This document shows positions 61,555 through 64,000 of a stretch of 64,000 nucleotides of DNA, piece by piece. Numbering within the stretch: the first letter of the stretch is position 1; every line of letters begins with the position of its first letter. The position numbers and the translations under genes are program-made. Below the pieces are notes generated by a model. That model saw nothing but the letters and a program-made list of their open reading frames with translations. It searched no databases and was not told where the DNA came from. The stretch comes from DAMCAP01 sp964369265. GTDB lineage: Bacteria > Bacillota > Clostridia > Oscillospirales > Ruminococcaceae. The stretch spans positions 1 through 64,000 of the forward strand of contig CAYJEV010000001.1 of the NCBI GenBank assembly GCA_964369265.1, in the 5' to 3' direction.

Positions 61555-63579
61555 ATGAAATACTGGAAGTTTAATGAGCCTACATTAGCTGATGTAAGTG
61601 AGATTAGTAATAGATTAAATGTACCAACTTTAGTTGGTGGTGTTATGGCTAGTAGAGGGATTTCAGTTGAGGAGGCATATTCTTTTCTTAATTCAAACAA
61701 ACTGCATAACCCTTATCTAATGAAAGGGATGAATGAGGCAGTTGCCCTAATAAGGGATGCAATTGAAAATGACAAAATGGTAGCGGTTTTTGGCGATTAT
61801 GATTGTGATGGTGTAACCTCAACCGCTATATTGAACGACTACTTAAATAATATTGGTTGTAACTCTATTTTTTATATTCCACATAGAGAAGAAGAAGGTT
61901 ACGGAATAAATATCAAAGCTGTTGAAGAGCTTCATAAAATGGGTGTTGAGCTAATCATAACAGTTGATAATGGAATAAGTGCTATTGATGAGATAGCTAG
62001 GGCGAAGGAGCTTGGTATAACTGTAGTTGTTACTGATCATCATATGCCAAGGGAAATCTTGCCATCAGCAGATGCAATAATAAATCCGCATCAAGAGGGT
62101 TGTGACTATCCTTTTAAAGAGCTTTCAGGGGTTGGTGTTGCTTTTAAGCTTATTTGTGCTTTAGAAGATGATGTTGATTGTTATGAAACGCTTCATGAAT
62201 ATTGTGATTTAGTAGCTATAGGAACTGTAGCAGATATAGTTGAGCTAAAAGATGAAAACAGAATATTTGTTCGTGAGGGTGTAGTATCCCTTCGCGACCC
62301 TCATAGAATAGGGCTTAGAAGGCTTATGGATATTGCTGCTATTGACACAAATAGTTTAACTTCTGAAACTATAGCATTTTCAATCGCACCAAGAATAAAT
62401 TCTGTCGGCAGGCTTGACTCGGCTGAAATGGCTGTTTTGCTGCTACTGACTGAAGATATTAGAGAGGCTGACGACATTATATCTCAAATGCAACAACATA
62501 ATGCAGACAGAAAATCAATTGAAAGAGAAATCTTTTTGAGTGTTCAAAAGAAAGTGAATGAACACCCAGAAATATTAAATGATAGAGTATTGGTGTTTTA
62601 TGGAGAAGACTGGAATGCTGGGGTTATAGGGATTGTCGCTTCAAGAGTTGTTAATGCATATGGAAAGCCGACAATTATAATTTCAAAAGGCGAAAATGAA
62701 GCTAAAGCTTCTGGTAGAAGTGTTGAAGGCTTCTCGCTAATTGATGCTATATTTGCTTCTAGTAATTTACTAACTAAATATGGCGGACATCCAATGGCAG
62801 CTGGACTTTCGCTTTTAAATGAAAATATTGATAAGTTTATATTTAGAATAAACAGCTATGCAAAAGAGCATTATTTTAAGATGCCTGTAGATTCAATTTC
62901 GGTCGACTATATATGTTCGCCTTCTGAAATAAATATAAACAGCATTAAGAATATAGCTAGGCTTGAGCCTTTTGGAGCTGGGAATGAAAAGCCTTTGTTT
63001 TGCTTGCAGAACGTTGCTATAACAAAAATACAATCACTATCTGAAGGAAAGCATCAAAAAATTACTGTTCAAAAAGAGGATGAAAGCTTTGAGATCCTGT
63101 TCTTCTCACGCTCAAGGGAAAGTATACCATTTACTATTGGCGATATAATTGACATAACTTTTACCCTCTCAATCAATACATATAATGGAGCTGAGAAGAT
63201 ATCCTTAAAAGGCGTTGATATGCATATTAGCAATTTGAATCAAGAGAATTATTTTGAGGGAGTAGCTTTATTTGATAATTATAAGCGAAATGAGCTTTGT
63301 GGTGCTGGCTTTGTTCCTAGTCGTGATGAGTTTGCAGAAGTTTATAAATACATACGTTCAAAAAGACGACTTGAAGCAAATAGCCAAAAGATACATCTAG
63401 GCTGTTCTAACGGTGAAATGCCTTATATAAATTTCCTAATAGCATTAGAGGCTATGATAGAGCTTAAGTTGATATCTAAAGTCGAGGGGCATATAATAAT
63501 AAACCCTGTGACTGAGAAAGTATCTCTTGAAAGTTCAAAAGTGATAAGGAGTTTGATGGAAAATGAAACCAAAAGTTAA
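61555..63579 (+). CDS. recJ: Single-stranded-DNA exonuclease RecJ
   Basis: RecJ, 674 residues, 5'-3' ssDNA exonuclease in recombination and repair, DHH family. Metal-binding DYDCDG at 81-86 and DHH at 161-163 in VVTDHHMPRE; DHHA1 motif GGHPMAAG near 410; an OB fold follows. It is somewhat shorter than Bacillus RecJ (about 786), lacking part of the C-terminal extension. GAGGAGGG precedes ATG 61555. rel begins 17 bases before its end. Confidence 0.95.
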   Translation: MKYWKFNEPTLADVSEISNRLNVPTLVGGVMASRGISVEEAYSFLNSNKLHNPYLMKGMNEAVALIRDAIENDKMVAVFGDYDCDGVTSTAILNDYLNNIGCNSIFYIPHREEEGYGINIKAVEELHKMGVELIITVDNGISAIDEIARAKELGITVVVTDHHMPREILPSADAIINPHQEGCDYPFKELSGVGVAFKLICALEDDVDCYETLHEYCDLVAIGTVADIVELKDENRIFVREGVVSLRDPHRIGLRRLMDIAAIDTNSLTSETIAFSIAPRINSVGRLDSAEMAVLLLLTEDIREADDIISQMQQHNADRKSIEREIFLSVQKKVNEHPEILNDRVLVFYGEDWNAGVIGIVASRVVNAYGKPTIIISKGENEAKASGRSVEGFSLIDAIFASSNLLTKYGGHPMAAGLSLLNENIDKFIFRINSYAKEHYFKMPVDSISVDYICSPSEININSIKNIARLEPFGAGNEKPLFCLQNVAITKIQSLSEGKHQKITVQKEDESFEILFFSRSRESIPFTIGDIIDITFTLSINTYNGAEKISLKGVDMHISNLNQENYFEGVALFDNYKRNELCGAGFVPSRDEFAEVYKYIRSKRRLEANSQKIHLGCSNGEMPYINFLIALEAMIELKLISKVEGHIIINPVTEKVSLESSKVIRSLMENETKS

Positions 63580-64000
63580 TTATACTTATGATGAACTTGT
63601 TGCTGTCATTGAAAAAAGCGGCAGAAAGTTCAAGATGGATTTATTAAAAAAAGCCTATGACTTAGCCTACGAGGCACATGGCGATCAAAGAAGAAAGTCA
63701 GGTGAGTTATATATTACTCATCCTGTTTCTGTTGCTGTTATATTAGTTGAGCTGGGCATGGATTCAGAATCTTTGATAGCAGCTCTGCTTCATGATGTAG
63801 TCGAAGATACTCATGTACCATTATCACAAATTGAATCTGATTTTGGTGCAGAAGTAGCTTTGCTAGTTAATGGTGTTACAAAGCTTGGACAAATTCCATA
63901 CTCTGATAGAGAGAAAGAGCAAGCAGAGAATATTAGAAAAATGCTCTTAGCTATGGCTCAAGATATAAGAGTAATGATAATAAAGCTTGCTGATAGGCTT
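63563..64000 (+). CDS. rel: RelA/SpoT-type (p)ppGpp synthetase/hydrolase, N-terminal part
   Basis: The first 146 codons of a Rel protein, cut by the window edge. The HD hydrolase domain is clear: YEAHGDQRRKSGELYITHPV near residue 36, then LLHDVVEDT near 75 and VNGVTKLGQI. The synthetase half lies beyond the window. It overlaps recJ by 17 bases, the usual recJ-rel pairing with apt often between them in Firmicutes; apt is missing here. Confidence 0.93.
   Translation, partial: MKPKVNYTYDELVAVIEKSGRKFKMDLLKKAYDLAYEAHGDQRRKSGELYITHPVSVAVILVELGMDSESLIAALLHDVVEDTHVPLSQIESDFGAEVALLVNGVTKLGQIPYSDREKEQAENIRKMLLAMAQDIRVMIIKLADRL

Noticed and set aside
1..64000. Mobile elements, prophage, CRISPR, tRNA or rRNA
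   Set aside because: No transposase, integrase, repeat-spacer array, tRNA cloverleaf or rRNA segment was recognised anywhere in the window; the only repeat of note is near comF.

Overview
The window looks like chromosome from a low-GC, strictly anaerobic, amino-acid-fermenting member of the Clostridia. Three things point there. A complete selenoprotein glycine reductase locus (grdX-grdE-grdB-trxB-trxA-grdA-grdC-grdD) sits under a tandem glycine riboswitch, which is the signature of Stickland metabolism. An nfnBA pair for electron bifurcation follows it. A full-length Spo0A indicates a spore-forming lineage. Housekeeping gene order (infC-rpmI-rplT; dprA-topA-trmFO; plsX-rnc-smc-ftsY; nadD-rsfS-leuS; cdaA-cdaR) is typical of Firmicutes. 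I see no transposase, prophage, CRISPR array, tRNA or rRNA.

Layout. 1-1.5 kb: tail of an unknown gene, then an AbgA-like M20 amidohydrolase. 1.5-16.1 kb: translation and DNA-processing genes (infC operon with attenuator, an rRNA methyltransferase, a degenerate DprA, topA, trmFO, plsX, rnc, a radical SAM protein, smc, ftsY, rdgB). 16.1-21.1 kb: yhbY, a NadD-YqeK fusion, a small LCP-like protein, rsfS, leuS. 21.1-27.9 kb: purF-carA-carB behind a long structured leader with an attenuator-like terminator; carB carries a C-terminal diaminopimelate-epimerase-like domain. 27.9-31.8 kb: nadE, then a cobalamin riboswitch and a three-gene ABC importer. 31.8-40.8 kb: spo0A, GNAT, murE, a FemAB-type transferase, HAD hydrolase, recD2, a duplicated palindromic repeat, comF, mreB. 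40.8-51.6 kb: MFS carrier, class V aminotransferase/cysteine desulfurase, grd operon. 51.6-55.4 kb: a 31-residue membrane microprotein behind a structured leader, nfnB/nfnA, and ddh. 55.5-64 kb: a DivIVA-like coiled coil, ispD, ispF, cdaA, cdaR, a large FAD dehydrogenase, recJ and the start of rel.

How the genes work together. Glycine activates the grd operon. GrdB/GrdE, GrdA and GrdC/GrdD convert glycine to acetyl phosphate and ammonia, with electrons passed NADPH-TrxB-TrxA-GrdA; NfnAB next door can supply that NADPH. The desulfurase upstream may feed selenium or sulfur metabolism. Cell-envelope genes (murE, FemAB-like, mreB, ddh, cdaA/cdaR, LCP-like) recur. Ddh makes meso-DAP directly, so the DapF-like domain on CarB is not obviously needed for lysine synthesis.

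Most promising for new biology: the CarB-DapF-like fusion; the purF leader, a three-way junction whose two hairpin loops can pair with each other; the microprotein with a folded leader next to the grd locus; and the 77-bp duplicated palindrome whose end supplies the comF ribosome binding site. All assignments come from reading the sequence; no database search was run.
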